NCBI GenBank assembly: GCA_947460175.1 | Contig: CANHGW010000008.1 | Coordinates: forward strand, 1 to 64,000 | Origin: Bacteroidota bacterium | Lineage (GTDB): Bacteria > Bacteroidota > Bacteroidia > Chitinophagales > Chitinophagaceae | Length of the DNA: 64,000 bases | Reading direction: 5' to 3' | Part shown: in pieces, positions 7,857-17,923 of the stretch | How the letters are laid out: the number at the start of each line of letters is the position of its first letter | Numbering within the stretch: the first letter of the stretch is position 1 | Translations under genes and position numbers: made by a program | Notes under the pieces: model-generated | Databases searched by the model: none | Told to the model about the DNA's origin: nothing | What the model saw: only the letters and a program-made list of their open reading frames with translations

Positions 7857-9113
7857 ATGACATGGGTTATTCTGAGTATCTTTTTTATTGGCTATCTTTT
7901 TATCATCATTGAACATGGCATCAAACTTGACAAAGCTGCTACTGCACTTATTACTGGTGTGTTATGTTGGGTGGCTTATACATTTGTTGAAAAAAATCCT
8001 GAAACTGTCAATCATCAACTATACGAACAGATTTCAGAAATAGCTGGTATACTATTTTTCTTAATAGGAGCCATGACTATTGTGGAACTCATTGATTTGT
8101 ACGATGGATTTCAAATCATTATAGACAAAATAAAAACAACTAACAAACGTACCCTTTTAATTATCATTTCAATACTCAGCTTTTTATTATCTGCTCTACT
8201 AGATAATTTGACAACATCAATTGTAATGACTTCGTTGGTGACAAAAATATTGTCGGATAAACAAGACAGAATGATAACAATAGGAATGATCATTATAGCC
8301 GCCAACACTGGTGGTGCGTGGAGTCCTATAGGTGATGTAACCACGACTATGTTATGGATTGGAAACCAAATTACAACGCAAAGTATAATACGAACAGTTA
8401 CAATTCCAAGCGTAGTGGCAACAGTTATCCCATTACTTTTTCTAATTTTTAAATTAAAGGGATCATTTGTACCTATACAAATTGTCAAAAATAATTTAGT
8501 AACCGATTTTGAACGAAATGCAATTTTCTTTTCTGGGATTGGGTTACTGATTTTCGTACCAATATTTAAATTATTCACTCATCTACCTCCATTTATGGGT
8601 ATGATGTTAGCAGTTGGAATTTTATGGCTTATCAGTGAAGTTTTACATAGAAAAAAAGGAAAAGCAACAATTCAAAACTCCATTTTCTCAGCATTAGAAC
8701 GAATTGATATGCCTAGTATTTTATTCTTTTTTGGAATATTATTAGCTGTAGGATCGTTGCAAGCATCAGGAATGTTGTTATCAGCCGCTGATTTTTTATC
8801 TACAACAGTAAAGAATGACATTGCTGTTATCTCTAGCATTGGACTATTATCTGCTATTTTTGACAATGTTCCCTTGGTAGCAGCCGTTCAAGGGATGTAT
8901 GATCTTAATCAATATCCAAGTGGAGATTTCTTTTGGAATTTCTTAGCTTTTTGTTCAGGTACTGGGGGAAGCATTTTAATCATTGGCTCTGCAGCTGGGG
9001 TTGCAGCTATGGGAATCGAAAATATTAGCTTCTTTTGGTATTTGCGAAATATATCATTAGCTGCATTATTAGGATATATAGCAGGAGCTGCTACTTGTGT
9101 GCTTCTTGGCTAG
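7857..9113 (+). CDS. nhaD: Na+/H+ antiporter, NhaD family
   Basis: This 418-residue inner-membrane protein has about 11-12 hydrophobic helices and the conserved ion-transporter features of NhaD: LFFLIGAMTIVELIDLYDGF, SALLDNLTTSIVM (the DNxTT motif), NTGGAWSPIGDVTTTMLW and FDNVPLVAA. It exchanges cytoplasmic sodium (or lithium) for protons. Its last 23 bases overlap the 3' end of the convergent MlaF-like gene. Confidence 0.9.
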   Translation: MTWVILSIFFIGYLFIIIEHGIKLDKAATALITGVLCWVAYTFVEKNPETVNHQLYEQISEIAGILFFLIGAMTIVELIDLYDGFQIIIDKIKTTNKRTLLIIISILSFLLSALLDNLTTSIVMTSLVTKILSDKQDRMITIGMIIIAANTGGAWSPIGDVTTTMLWIGNQITTQSIIRTVTIPSVVATVIPLLFLIFKLKGSFVPIQIVKNNLVTDFERNAIFFSGIGLLIFVPIFKLFTHLPPFMGMMLAVGILWLISEVLHRKKGKATIQNSIFSALERIDMPSILFFFGILLAVGSLQASGMLLSAADFLSTTVKNDIAVISSIGLLSAIFDNVPLVAAVQGMYDLNQYPSGDFFWNFLAFCSGTGGSILIIGSAAGVAAMGIENISFFWYLRNISLAALLGYIAGAATCVLLG

Positions 9114-9873
9114 CTTGTAGCATTCTCATATTTTTTGCATCTTGCAAAAATTCTGATGCAAAAATAAAATCATTCAAATACTGATCCTTACTGAATATAA
9201 TATCTTTATTACTTCCCTCCCATTGTTTCAAGCCTTTGTAAAGGTATATGATATGATCTCCACTTTCCATCACGGTATTCATATCATGGGTATTCATTAC
9301 AGTTGTTATATTGAACTCTTTTGTAATTTCCAATATCAATCGATCGATTACTAAAGAAGTTTGAGGATCTAAGCCAGAATTGGGCTCATCACAAAAAAGA
9401 TATTTTGGATTTAAAACAATTGCTCTCGCTAAAGCAACTCTTTTTTTCATACCACCGCTTAATTCGGCTGGAAATTTATGATTTGTATCTTTTAAGTTGA
9501 CCCGATCAAGCACTTCATTGACTCTTTTTCTTTTTTGTGACATTGTTTGTTTGGTAAACATATCCAATGGAAACATTACATTTTGCTCAACATTCAAGCT
9601 ATCAAATAAGGCAGACCCTTGAAATAACATACCAATTTGTGTACGCAATTCTTTACGATCATTTTGTGCCATATTTACAAAATCTACACCTTCGTATTTA
9701 ATTTCACCTGCGTCTACGTCTACTAGTCCTACTATACATTTAATAAAAACTGTTTTTCCACTTCCACTTGAACCAATGATAAGATTTACTTTACCACTCT
9801 CCATTTTACAGGAAACATCATTTAAAACAACCTTATCTCCAAACGATTTTTTAATATTAATTACTTCAATCAT
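9091..9873 (-). CDS. mlaF: ABC transporter ATP-binding protein, MlaF type
   Basis: A 260-residue ABC ATPase. It shows Walker A GSSGSGKT, Q-loop MLFQGSALFDSLNVEQNV, signature LSGGMKKRVALARAI, Walker B YLFCDEPNSGLDP and the switch histidine in NTHDM. The FQGSALFDSL and DEPNSGLDP variants are typical of MlaF, the ATPase of the retrograde phospholipid transport system. The usual mlaE permease neighbour is absent: upstream is a secreted CotH-like gene. The partner permease must be encoded elsewhere. The 3' end overlaps nhaD. Confidence 0.85.
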   Translation of the reverse strand: MIEVINIKKSFGDKVVLNDVSCKMESGKVNLIIGSSGSGKTVFIKCIVGLVDVDAGEIKYEGVDFVNMAQNDRKELRTQIGMLFQGSALFDSLNVEQNVMFPLDMFTKQTMSQKRKRVNEVLDRVNLKDTNHKFPAELSGGMKKRVALARAIVLNPKYLFCDEPNSGLDPQTSLVIDRLILEITKEFNITTVMNTHDMNTVMESGDHIIYLYKGLKQWEGSNKDIIFSKDQYLNDFIFASEFLQDAKNMRMLQASQEAHK

Positions 9874-9889
9874 CTCACTTATATTATTA

Positions 9890-9897
9890 CAAATTTA
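9890..9897 (-). promoter_or_regulatory. -7 box of the MlaF-like gene
   Basis: TAAATTTG on the minus strand, 17 bases before the ATG at 9873. It lies just downstream of the terminator of the preceding gene. Confidence 0.4.
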
Positions 9898-9932
9898 TGT
9901 TTTTTAATTCAATTCATATGTTGAACACAAAA

Positions 9933-9960
9933 AAAACCACTTCACGAAGAAGTGGTTTTA
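9933..9960 (-). terminator. Rho-independent terminator after the CotH/T9SS type B gene
   Basis: An 11-bp perfect stem (AAAACCACTTC at 9933-9943 with GAAGTGGTTTT at 9949-9959) with a 5-base loop. On the minus strand it is followed by a T run. It separates the long secreted-protein gene from the MlaF-like gene. Confidence 0.85.
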
Positions 9961-9979
9961 TTAAAAAATCAATTTAAGA

Positions 9980-12802
9980 CTAGCGAACTAAGGTAAAGTC
10001 GCCCATATAGGTTTCTACAGAATTTCCTCTGAATTTAACTTTTACAACATACTGATAAGTTCCCATATCAGCTTTTTTCCCTTTATATAATCCATCCCAT
10101 CCATCATTCATTTTAGTAGAATGAAATACTTCTGCCCCCCATCTATCAAACAATGTAACATCAATACCTATAGCATCTATACCTAAGCGCACATTGAATA
10201 AGTCATTTTTACCATCGCCATTAGGTGAGAAAGCATTTGGAATGAATACATCCTTCACTACACCTGTCAATGTTGGCAATGGTGGTGGTGGTGGTGGTGG
10301 TGGTACATATTCAAAATTAGCAACTACCACTTCTTTATCTAAATAATTCAATGTTGCATTTTTATTATTGATTGGAGTGATAGTTGTAGTTGCATTGTTT
10401 TTACTCCAATTGATAAATTTATAGCTAGTAGAAGCATTCCCGAAAAGTGAATATGCTAATCGTCTATCCAATGTTAAAGTAGTAGGATAAGATGATATTG
10501 TATTGCCATTGACTGCTATTGTTCCAGTTCCTGGAGGATTTACATCAAATGTAACTTCCACAGAATCATAATTGAAATATTTGAAAAATGCAATAACAGA
10601 ATCTTTCTTTTTATAATCAAATTGAACTAAATCAGTCGTCATATTAGGATTCATAATGTTTGTTGGTTCTTGCTTTTCCCAATGATCAAAAGCCCAATAT
10701 TGCCCGCCTGTTGGGGTAGCTTTCAAAGTATAAATAGAATCACCTTCTATTAATCTTGACCAAACATATGGAGCTTTAATATCACCATCTAATGCAATGG
10801 TTCCTGATCCTGGAGGACTCACATTTAATTTTAACTCTTGTGGATTTAAATCAAGACAAGTATCAAGTTTTGAATTGATTACAGTACATCTTGCCTGAAG
10901 AAATGACCTTACCGAATCGACATTTGCCTGCCAATTAGCTAAAGATCCGCCCCATCTAACTGCTTGGCGTGTCATTTCTGGAGTAAGAATGTTCTCAATT
11001 GAATCTAAATGAGCTATGATATTTTTACACTCAAATGGTCCATTTAGCATTAACAGCCAATTATCTTTATATGCTTGACTAAATTCTGCATTATCTAATA
11101 AATTAGTCAACATATCTGTATGCTTAATTGTAGAATTATTTTGAAATAAATTCTCGGGTTCACATGGGTTATTATTTGCTGTAGTATTTGACAAACCAGT
11201 ATAATTGGGTTGATCTAATAGACAGATTGCATCCATATCCCACATAGCATAACGCCATTTGATAGGGTTATTATTTCCTCTACCTCTCCACCACATAGTA
11301 TTCCAATTCAACCAATCTTTATTTACCAAGTAAGAATTGATGATGAAATACTGACAAAAGCTATTGACATTTAAGTATTGTTTTACATGATTATAATTTG
11401 CAGGAACTGCCATATTATTAGATGTAATATATGTATATAAGTTATTCCAACCTGTATCACTTCCCATCCGAATATTCAATCCACCCCAATAAGATAAATG
11501 ATCTACTTTACTTCTATCTTTCCCATAATAGTATTCAAAATAATCAGCATCAACTCGTTCTCTCATATCGTAAACACCCCAATACTGACCATTAATAAAT
11601 ACTAACACTGGATGCCATCGTCTGAAATCCATATCTAAATTATACTTCTCTCCCAATGTTTGTGCAAATACATCTCTAAGATGTGCTCCATTATCTGGAC
11701 CGGGATTACCGGGTTGATTGTTCCAATAATTATCAGAACCAGCAGCTTTTAACATGATTCGGTCAAATTTATCACGGAATGATGTTCCAAATAATTTATG
11801 ATAGAAGGCATCTTTATCGCCACTTTCATCCATAGCCTCAAAATCCATTCCTTTTTGAGGGTAAGCCCATGAATCATTTCCATGTCTACTTGCACGACCA
11901 CCTTCCATTTCTAAAATTTGAGTTCCAGTATTCGTAAAATATTCAAACGAACTATAAATATTAGCTGAATTATTAAATAAGCTACCAGCTCCTTGATAAG
12001 TTCCGCAAAGGGAAACAATATCCATTGTAGAGCTTTCATTGATAAAATAAGTATTTGTTTCAATCATACTATTTAAAATAGATGTATTGTTGTGTATTGC
12101 AATGGCGCGAATGGCAGTAGTAGCTGCAACAGCAATAGGTCCAGTATACAAAGTAGAAGCAGCAGTAGGTGCGGCACCATTGATTGTATAACGGATTGTT
12201 ACATTCGGATCAGGACAAGTCAATGTAATATTTTGAGTTCCTGCATAAAAACCTGCTGCTTGACTAAACACTACTTTAGGCGCATAGGATACATATGTTT
12301 GCTGTGCATTGTTTGTAGTATTAGGGGTAGGTACATTAAACAAGCCCCAATTTGGACTTGCATCAATTTCTCTTCCCCATGAATGGTTTCGTTGAGTAAT
12401 TTTCAATTTAAATGAATCTACAACACTTCCAGCAGGATCCGACAAGATAACCCAATCGCCTATTGTTTGTCGTAATTTAAAATCGGGATGAATTTGTCCT
12501 GTACCAGCATGTACAACACCTCTTCCGCTAAAATAAACCATTTTACGTGCTGCAGGGTTCATTACCGTAACTGCAGGAATTTGCCATTTCATTAAATTAG
12601 ATGGATCATCAGATAAATAATACCCTGTAAGATTAACACCTACAGCGCCTGCATTGTACAATTCCATCCAATCACTTCGCTGATTGTAAGCATCCAATAC
12701 AGTAGTTATGTTTGAGCATGAATACTCATTAATCAATACTTGCGCATTCGATTTCACAAGTTGAACTACTAGAAATAAAACAAGAATAGAAATTTTTTTC
12801 AT
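9980..12802 (-). CDS. Secreted lamin-tail/CotH protein with InlB-like repeats and T9SS type B sorting domain
   Basis: I place the start at the ATG at 12802, where MKKISILVLFLVVQ begins a signal peptide ending NAQ; the in-frame TTG at 12874 would add 24 residues before it. Order: lamin-tail domain (VLINEYSCSN..., LTGYYLSDDP), chitobiase-like C-terminal beta domain (ITLTCPDPNVTIRYTINGAAP), CotH kinase-like domain (DKFDRIMLKAAGSDN, RWHPVLVFINGQYWGVYDMRERVD, and WDMDAICLL), two tandem InlB-like repeats of about 85 residues (each PPGxGTIAxxG...), a proline run, and a gliding-motility-type C-terminal domain (FIPNAFSPNGDGKNDLF, DRWG, WDGLYKGK). It is therefore exported and anchored or released by T9SS. 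Ligand or substrate unknown. Confidence 0.88.
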   Translation of the reverse strand: MKKISILVLFLVVQLVKSNAQVLINEYSCSNITTVLDAYNQRSDWMELYNAGAVGVNLTGYYLSDDPSNLMKWQIPAVTVMNPAARKMVYFSGRGVVHAGTGQIHPDFKLRQTIGDWVILSDPAGSVVDSFKLKITQRNHSWGREIDASPNWGLFNVPTPNTTNNAQQTYVSYAPKVVFSQAAGFYAGTQNITLTCPDPNVTIRYTINGAAPTAASTLYTGPIAVAATTAIRAIAIHNNTSILNSMIETNTYFINESSTMDIVSLCGTYQGAGSLFNNSANIYSSFEYFTNTGTQILEMEGGRASRHGNDSWAYPQKGMDFEAMDESGDKDAFYHKLFGTSFRDKFDRIMLKAAGSDNYWNNQPGNPGPDNGAHLRDVFAQTLGEKYNLDMDFRRWHPVLVFINGQYWGVYDMRERVDADYFEYYYGKDRSKVDHLSYWGGLNIRMGSDTGWNNLYTYITSNNMAVPANYNHVKQYLNVNSFCQYFIINSYLVNKDWLNWNTMWWRGRGNNNPIKWRYAMWDMDAICLLDQPNYTGLSNTTANNNPCEPENLFQNNSTIKHTDMLTNLLDNAEFSQAYKDNWLLMLNGPFECKNIIAHLDSIENILTPEMTRQAVRWGGSLANWQANVDSVRSFLQARCTVINSKLDTCLDLNPQELKLNVSPPGSGTIALDGDIKAPYVWSRLIEGDSIYTLKATPTGGQYWAFDHWEKQEPTNIMNPNMTTDLVQFDYKKKDSVIAFFKYFNYDSVEVTFDVNPPGTGTIAVNGNTISSYPTTLTLDRRLAYSLFGNASTSYKFINWSKNNATTTITPINNKNATLNYLDKEVVVANFEYVPPPPPPPPLPTLTGVVKDVFIPNAFSPNGDGKNDLFNVRLGIDAIGIDVTLFDRWGAEVFHSTKMNDGWDGLYKGKKADMGTYQYVVKVKFRGNSVETYMGDFTLVR

Positions 12803-12963
12803 ATTAAAAATTTGTGTCAAAACCTCTTGACTTTTTTGGTAAGACGATAAGATTGACGATAAAGTTAGAAACAAATGTCAATAGAAACAATTCATTGACC
12901 GAAAAATCCTTGAAACAATCAATTTTATCTGTAAATTGCATATTATTAAATTATTAAATTCTT

Positions 12964-14568
12964 ATGAATCTATCTAAAAGAGCATTTTTTTCATTAATTG
13001 TGATATTAAGCACAATTCAAACCCGCGCTCAATTAACCACAACAAATCTACCTATTGTTATTATTACGTCTGTCAATCCAGTGGATTCGGTTCAAGCACA
13101 AGCGAGCCTCTCTATAGTGGATAATATATCAGGAACAAATAATATTACAGATCCCCCTACGTTCACTGGAATGATAGGAATTAATACAAGGGGAAATGCT
13201 TCTTATAATAAAAAGTCATATACAGTTGAAACTTGGAGTGCACCTACTGTAAGTCAAAATGTACCTATTTTGAGCATGCCAGCTGAGAATGATTGGGTAT
13301 TGCTTGCCGCATATCCCGACCGTTCGTTACTTAGAAATTCAATTACAATGAATCTTCATGAGAAAATGGGACGTTATGCCCCACGAATGAAACATTGTGA
13401 AGTAGTGGTCAATGGTCAATACATGGGTATTTATTTATTTGGTGAAAAAATCAAACGAGATTCACTAAGACTTGATTTAGCAAAATTGACCAACCTTGAT
13501 AATTTCGGAGAAAATATGACTGGGGGCTATATTCTAAAGGTGAATGAAGGAGTTGGGAATGGCTGGATTAGCATGATAGCACCACCTTATGCAACAACCC
13601 AACAAATAAAATTTAATATTGACTATCCAGACCTATCTGATATTACACCATCACAAAAAGCATACATACAGTCGTATATCGACAGCTTTGAAAATGCCAT
13701 GAATGCTGCTAACTTTCAAGACACCACGCTTGGCTGGAGAAGATTTGGCGCTGTCAATGGATTTGCCGATTTTATGATTATGAATGAAGTAAGTAGAAAC
13801 AATGAAGCCTATCGAAAAAACATGTATATGTTTAAAGATAAGTCTAAAAAACTACGCCCTGGTCCATTGTGGGCATTTGATATTGCATGGAATAACACAC
13901 AATCTTGTGCAGGCAGTAAAGATACAGGCTGGACCTTCAACTTAGGTGGCACTTGTCCTCTTGAAAGTGATTTAGCCCCCTTTTGGTTTTCAAAATTGTT
14001 AACCGACACTTCATTTGTAAAAGATTTAAGATGCCTTTATACAGATTATCGAAAACCAGGGAATGTATTAGATACTGCTAAAATTTTCTTTAATATTGAC
14101 TCAATCAATACACGATTAAATGCACAAGGAGCAGTAGCTCGAAATTTTACACAATGGCCTATATGGGGTGTTCCTATTGTAAATGAACCTACACCGATGG
14201 CTGCAAATTATGCAGAAGAAGTAGCTAACTTAAAGCAATTTATACGTAAAAGAATCATTTGGCTTGATTCAAAATGGATATTAAACACAGGTTGTCCTGC
14301 TCCATTGGCGGTAAGTGATATTGACCTTATAAATCTATTTGCGATTTATCCAAATCCAGTCAACGATATAGTAAATATTTCTTTTTCTGGAAAGTCTAAA
14401 AATGGTTACAATGTTTCCGTTTATTCAATTCAAGGTAGTAAAATATACTCAAGCTATAGTAAAGAAAGAAGTACATCTATAAATATTTCAACATTACCTA
14501 AAGGGATGTACTTACTCAATATTACAACAGATAAAGGTTCAATGACACGTAAAATAGTGAAAGAATAA
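12964..14568 (+). CDS. Secreted CotH kinase-like protein with T9SS type A sorting domain
   Basis: The 534 residues start with a signal peptide (cleavage likely after TRAQ). The body is a CotH domain: IGINTRGNASYNKKSY, NDWVLLAAYPDRSLLRNSITMNL, the VVVNGQYMGIYLFGEKIKRD strand-turn with a candidate catalytic lysine, and GPLWAFDIAWNN with the candidate metal-binding Asp. The last 75 residues (FAIYPNPVNDIVNI ... KGMYLLNITTDKG) are a type A T9SS domain. CotH of Bacillus is an atypical protein kinase; activity here is unproven. It is divergent from the other CotH gene, 161 bases apart. Confidence 0.87.
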   Translation: MNLSKRAFFSLIVILSTIQTRAQLTTTNLPIVIITSVNPVDSVQAQASLSIVDNISGTNNITDPPTFTGMIGINTRGNASYNKKSYTVETWSAPTVSQNVPILSMPAENDWVLLAAYPDRSLLRNSITMNLHEKMGRYAPRMKHCEVVVNGQYMGIYLFGEKIKRDSLRLDLAKLTNLDNFGENMTGGYILKVNEGVGNGWISMIAPPYATTQQIKFNIDYPDLSDITPSQKAYIQSYIDSFENAMNAANFQDTTLGWRRFGAVNGFADFMIMNEVSRNNEAYRKNMYMFKDKSKKLRPGPLWAFDIAWNNTQSCAGSKDTGWTFNLGGTCPLESDLAPFWFSKLLTDTSFVKDLRCLYTDYRKPGNVLDTAKIFFNIDSINTRLNAQGAVARNFTQWPIWGVPIVNEPTPMAANYAEEVANLKQFIRKRIIWLDSKWILNTGCPAPLAVSDIDLINLFAIYPNPVNDIVNISFSGKSKNGYNVSVYSIQGSKIYSSYSKERSTSINISTLPKGMYLLNITTDKGSMTRKIVKE

Positions 14569-14580
14569 ATTTCGTTTCTC

Positions 14581-15441
14581 TTGATTACTCATGATAAAAA
14601 TTTATTGATTCAAGGAAGTATCAGTCGCCCCATGGCGACTGATGTTATGTTTGATGCCAATGGAATTCAAAAACCTATACTCATTTATATCCATGGATTC
14701 AATGGTTTTAAAGATTGGGGTAACTTTGATTTAGTTGCAAAAGAATTTGCTCAAGCAGGTTATTTTTTCATTAAATCAAACTTATCACACAATGGCACTA
14801 CCCCTTCTCATCCTAGTGATTTTGTAGATTTAGAGGCCTATGGTCAAAATAATTACTCTAAAGAGATTTATGATACCAATGCTATCATAGATTGGGTACT
14901 CAATATTGATAATGTTTACAAAAACGAATTTGATACTTCCAAAATAAGTTTATTGGGTCACAGTAGAGGTGGTGGAATAAGTTTTTTGACAGCCGCCCAA
15001 AATAAATCAGTCAAAGCCATTATAACTTGGGCTTCTATTGCAGAATGTAAAACGCCATGGGGTAATTGGTCTGATGAAAAACTTACTGAATGGAAAGAAA
15101 AAGGTGTACAATATTATTCTAATAAACGAACAAATCAGGAAATGCCCTTGCAATATCAGTTGTATGAAGATTACATCAATCATAAACAAGAACTCGATAT
15201 TCAACAAGCTATATCAAATTTGCAAATTCCAATTTTACTTTGTCATGGCACAAATGATGAAGCTGTCCCGTATAAAAAAGCATTGCAATTGAAGGCATGG
15301 CAACCTTCTGCAACGCTTTTCACTCTTGAATCTGATCATGTATTTGGACGTAAGCATCCATGGGATTCAATTAGCTTGCCCGAAGCTACTCAACAAGCTA
15401 TTTCCGAGAGTATTTCGTTTCTAAATTCAACTTTTTTGTAA
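14581..15441 (+). CDS. Alpha/beta hydrolase (dienelactone hydrolase-like)
   Basis: A 286-residue cytoplasmic protein with IYIHGFNGFKDWG (oxyanion loop), the nucleophile elbow LLGHSRGGG, CHGTNDEAVPYKKA (acid region) and SDHVFGRKHPW (histidine). No signal peptide. The apparent start is TTG, 12 bases after the CotH stop codon and in the same frame; the nearest in-frame ATG would remove about 18 residues. Substrate unknown. Confidence 0.8.
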   Translation: MITHDKNLLIQGSISRPMATDVMFDANGIQKPILIYIHGFNGFKDWGNFDLVAKEFAQAGYFFIKSNLSHNGTTPSHPSDFVDLEAYGQNNYSKEIYDTNAIIDWVLNIDNVYKNEFDTSKISLLGHSRGGGISFLTAAQNKSVKAIITWASIAECKTPWGNWSDEKLTEWKEKGVQYYSNKRTNQEMPLQYQLYEDYINHKQELDIQQAISNLQIPILLCHGTNDEAVPYKKALQLKAWQPSATLFTLESDHVFGRKHPWDSISLPEATQQAISESISFLNSTFL

Positions 15442-15513
15442 GCATATCAATTCTCTATTTCATTTATCAGCTTTTTTAACGAAATTTGCTGACCAAAATT
15501 TTTAAAACACATC

Positions 15514-16734
15514 ATGATTGAGATTAAAGTACCAACTGTAGGAGAAAGTATCAACGAAGTGACCCTTGTAAAATGGAATAAACCCGACGGATCGTGGGTA
15601 GAGCGCGACGAAGTACTATGCGAATTGGAAAGTGAAAAAGCAACATTCGAATTGAATGCAGAACAAGCTGGTATTCTTAAACATGTGGCCAAGGATGGCG
15701 ATACTTTATTAATCGGCGATATGGCATGTACGATCGACGACAAAGCAGAACGACCAGCAGATGCTCCAAAAGCAGATGTAGCTCCAACTACAACTGCACC
15801 ACCTAAGATAGAAACTAAAGCACCTTCTACTCCTTCAACATCAGATAAAGATATAAAAGCAACACCAGTGGCTGCTCAAATGATTGCTGACAAAAAAGTA
15901 GACACATCTACTATTCATGGTTCAGGACCATTAGGTAGAATTACTAAAAACGATGTGCTTTCTGCCTTAGAAAAACCAGGCACACTGCCAGGCGCTACCT
16001 TATTTGCTCGCGATGATAAACGAGAAAAAATGAGTAATCTTAGAAGAACAGTTAGTCGCAGATTGGTAGAAGCAAAAAACACCACTGCCATGTTAACGAC
16101 CTTCAATGAAGTTGACATGACAGCCATCATGGAAACAAGAACTAAGTATAAAGACGCTTTTAAAGAAAAACATGGAGTTGGATTAGGCTTTATGAGTTTC
16201 TTCACCAAAGCATGTACCATCGCTTTACAAGAATGGAAGTCGGTGAATGCCTATATTGATGGGGATGAAATTATCTATCATAACTACTGCGATATTTCAA
16301 TAGCAGTAAGTGCACCAAAAGGATTAGTGGTACCTGTAATACGCAGTGCAGAAAGCTTGAGCATGGCAGAAATAGAAGCAGAAGTAGTTAAATTGGCTAC
16401 CAAAGCTCGTGATAATAAATTAAGTATAGAAGAAATGACTGGAGGTACATTTACAATCACCAATGGCGGTGTATTTGGTTCTCTTATGAGCACCCCTATC
16501 ATCAATATTCCACAGTCTGCTATACTTGGCATGCACAAAATACAAGACCGACCTATGGCTATCAATGGTCAAGTGGTGATACGACCTATGATGTATTTGG
16601 CATTGAGTTACGATCATCGCATCATTGATGGTCGTGAGAGTGTAGGATTTTTGGTACGTGTAAAAGAATTGCTAGAAAACCCAATGTTGCTTCTTGCAGG
16701 TACAGATCCTGCCAAGTTGCTTCTTGAATTGTAA
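15514..16734 (+). CDS. sucB: 2-oxoglutarate dehydrogenase E2 (dihydrolipoyl succinyltransferase)
   Basis: The 406-residue protein transfers succinyl groups to CoA in the TCA cycle. An N-terminal lipoyl domain has [13 protein letters not shown] with the lipoylated Lys near residue 43; then an Ala/Pro/Thr-rich linker, an E3/E1-binding domain ([32 protein letters not shown]), and the catalytic core ending [17 protein letters not shown] with the active-site His and Asp. The EVTLVKW start favours SucB over the pyruvate E2. Its partner sucA is not adjacent; the gene reads on into the methyltransferase gene 5 bases later. Confidence 0.93.
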   Translation: MIEIKVPTVGESINEVTLVKWNKPDGSWVERDEVLCELESEKATFELNAEQAGILKHVAKDGDTLLIGDMACTIDDKAERPADAPKADVAPTTTAPPKIETKAPSTPSTSDKDIKATPVAAQMIADKKVDTSTIHGSGPLGRITKNDVLSALEKPGTLPGATLFARDDKREKMSNLRRTVSRRLVEAKNTTAMLTTFNEVDMTAIMETRTKYKDAFKEKHGVGLGFMSFFTKACTIALQEWKSVNAYIDGDEIIYHNYCDISIAVSAPKGLVVPVIRSAESLSMAEIEAEVVKLATKARDNKLSIEEMTGGTFTITNGGVFGSLMSTPIINIPQSAILGMHKIQDRPMAINGQVVIRPMMYLALSYDHRIIDGRESVGFLVRVKELLENPMLLLAGTDPAKLLLEL

Positions 16735-16739
16735 ATCGA

Positions 16740-17879
16740 ATGTTTGTAGAATCATATCTTCAAGCTGCGAGCGACCTTATACAGCAATACGAATTACAAC
16801 AGCCACTTCATCTTTATCTTAAAGCCTATTTCAAACAAAATAAAAAATATGGCTCACGAGATCGAAAATACATAGCAGAACTTGTGTATGCATTTTATCG
16901 AATGGGCAAACAAACTATTGACCTATCAACTCGTAAACTTCTATTAATTGCTGCATTTTTAAAAAGCGAATTACCACTTTTATTTTTTGAAAAAACATCT
17001 ACAACACTTGCAGCAAACTTTCATTTATCCTTGGCTGAAAAAATCAATTGGGCAAAACAACAATACGACATTTCATTTTCAATTCCTTATGAATTGAGCA
17101 ATGAGTTATCAGATGATTTTTTTACTGAATTACGATATTCAACACCTCGAGTATTTATACGATTGAGAAAAAATAAGGCTGAAGTGATTCAACTTTTGAA
17201 AAAAAATCAAATAGAATTTAAAGATGAAAATGAACATTGCGTTTCATTCAATTCAAATGTAAAATTAGACGACTTACTTACGCCTGCTGATTACGTAATT
17301 CAAGATTATGCCTCGCAAAAAACAGGTGAATTCTTTGATCCACATGCAAAAGAACGATGGTGGGACTGCTGTACTGCGAGTGGTGGCAAGTCAATCATGC
17401 TACTTGATAAGCAACCAAATATTCAACTTACAGTAAGTGATGTGCGAGATTCAATTCTTAAAAATTTGCATCATCGATTTAGCATGTATAATTACCAAAG
17501 CAAATATGTTTCACATTCAATAGATTTACTACAACCAGTCACTCAATTCCCTTCGAATCATTTTGATCAAATTATATGTGATGTACCCTGCAGTGGTTCA
17601 GGTACATGGGCTCGATCACCTGAGCAATATTATTATTTTACAGAAGAAAAATTAAATGAATTCCATCAAAAACAATTAACTATTTCAAACGAAGCATTAC
17701 AGAAATTAAAATCCGGTGGTTTCTTTTATTACATAACTTGTTCTGTATTCAAAAAAGAAAATGAAGCCGTTGTTTCAACGCTTTTGGAAAACAATTGCAG
17801 TCTTGTAAAATCTCAATTAATAAAAGGCATCTCAAAAGGAGGTGATTGTTTATACATCGCAGTCTTGAAAAAAGACTAA
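16740..17879 (+). CDS. RsmB-like rRNA (cytosine-C5) methyltransferase
   Basis: A 379-residue RsmB/NOP2-family SAM-dependent methyltransferase. The N-terminal helical part (about 1-130) is NusB/RsmB-N-like; a linker leads into IQDYASQKTGEFF, CCTASGGKSIML (motif I), VSDVRDSI (motif II), IICDVPCSGSGTWARSPEQ (motif IV with the release cysteine) and YITCSV (motif VI with the catalytic cysteine). The probable target is 16S rRNA C967 as in RsmB, by inference. It starts 5 bases after sucB, so they are likely cotranscribed. Confidence 0.87.
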   Translation: MFVESYLQAASDLIQQYELQQPLHLYLKAYFKQNKKYGSRDRKYIAELVYAFYRMGKQTIDLSTRKLLLIAAFLKSELPLLFFEKTSTTLAANFHLSLAEKINWAKQQYDISFSIPYELSNELSDDFFTELRYSTPRVFIRLRKNKAEVIQLLKKNQIEFKDENEHCVSFNSNVKLDDLLTPADYVIQDYASQKTGEFFDPHAKERWWDCCTASGGKSIMLLDKQPNIQLTVSDVRDSILKNLHHRFSMYNYQSKYVSHSIDLLQPVTQFPSNHFDQIICDVPCSGSGTWARSPEQYYYFTEEKLNEFHQKQLTISNEALQKLKSGGFFYYITCSVFKKENEAVVSTLLENNCSLVKSQLIKGISKGGDCLYIAVLKKD

Positions 17880-17923
17880 TAATTTTTTCATTTTATCTAA
17901 TTATTTTATTTTTACAATTCATT

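Noticed and set aside
8111-8578. 155-codon minus-strand ORF inside nhaD
   Set aside because: Shadow of the nhaD coding region; no domain seen and the plus strand encodes the conserved antiporter.
14566-14583. CotH gene and hydrolase as one protein by stop-codon readthrough
   Set aside because: The frame is shared, but a TAA separates them and the CotH protein ends in a complete sorting domain, so two separate proteins are more likely.
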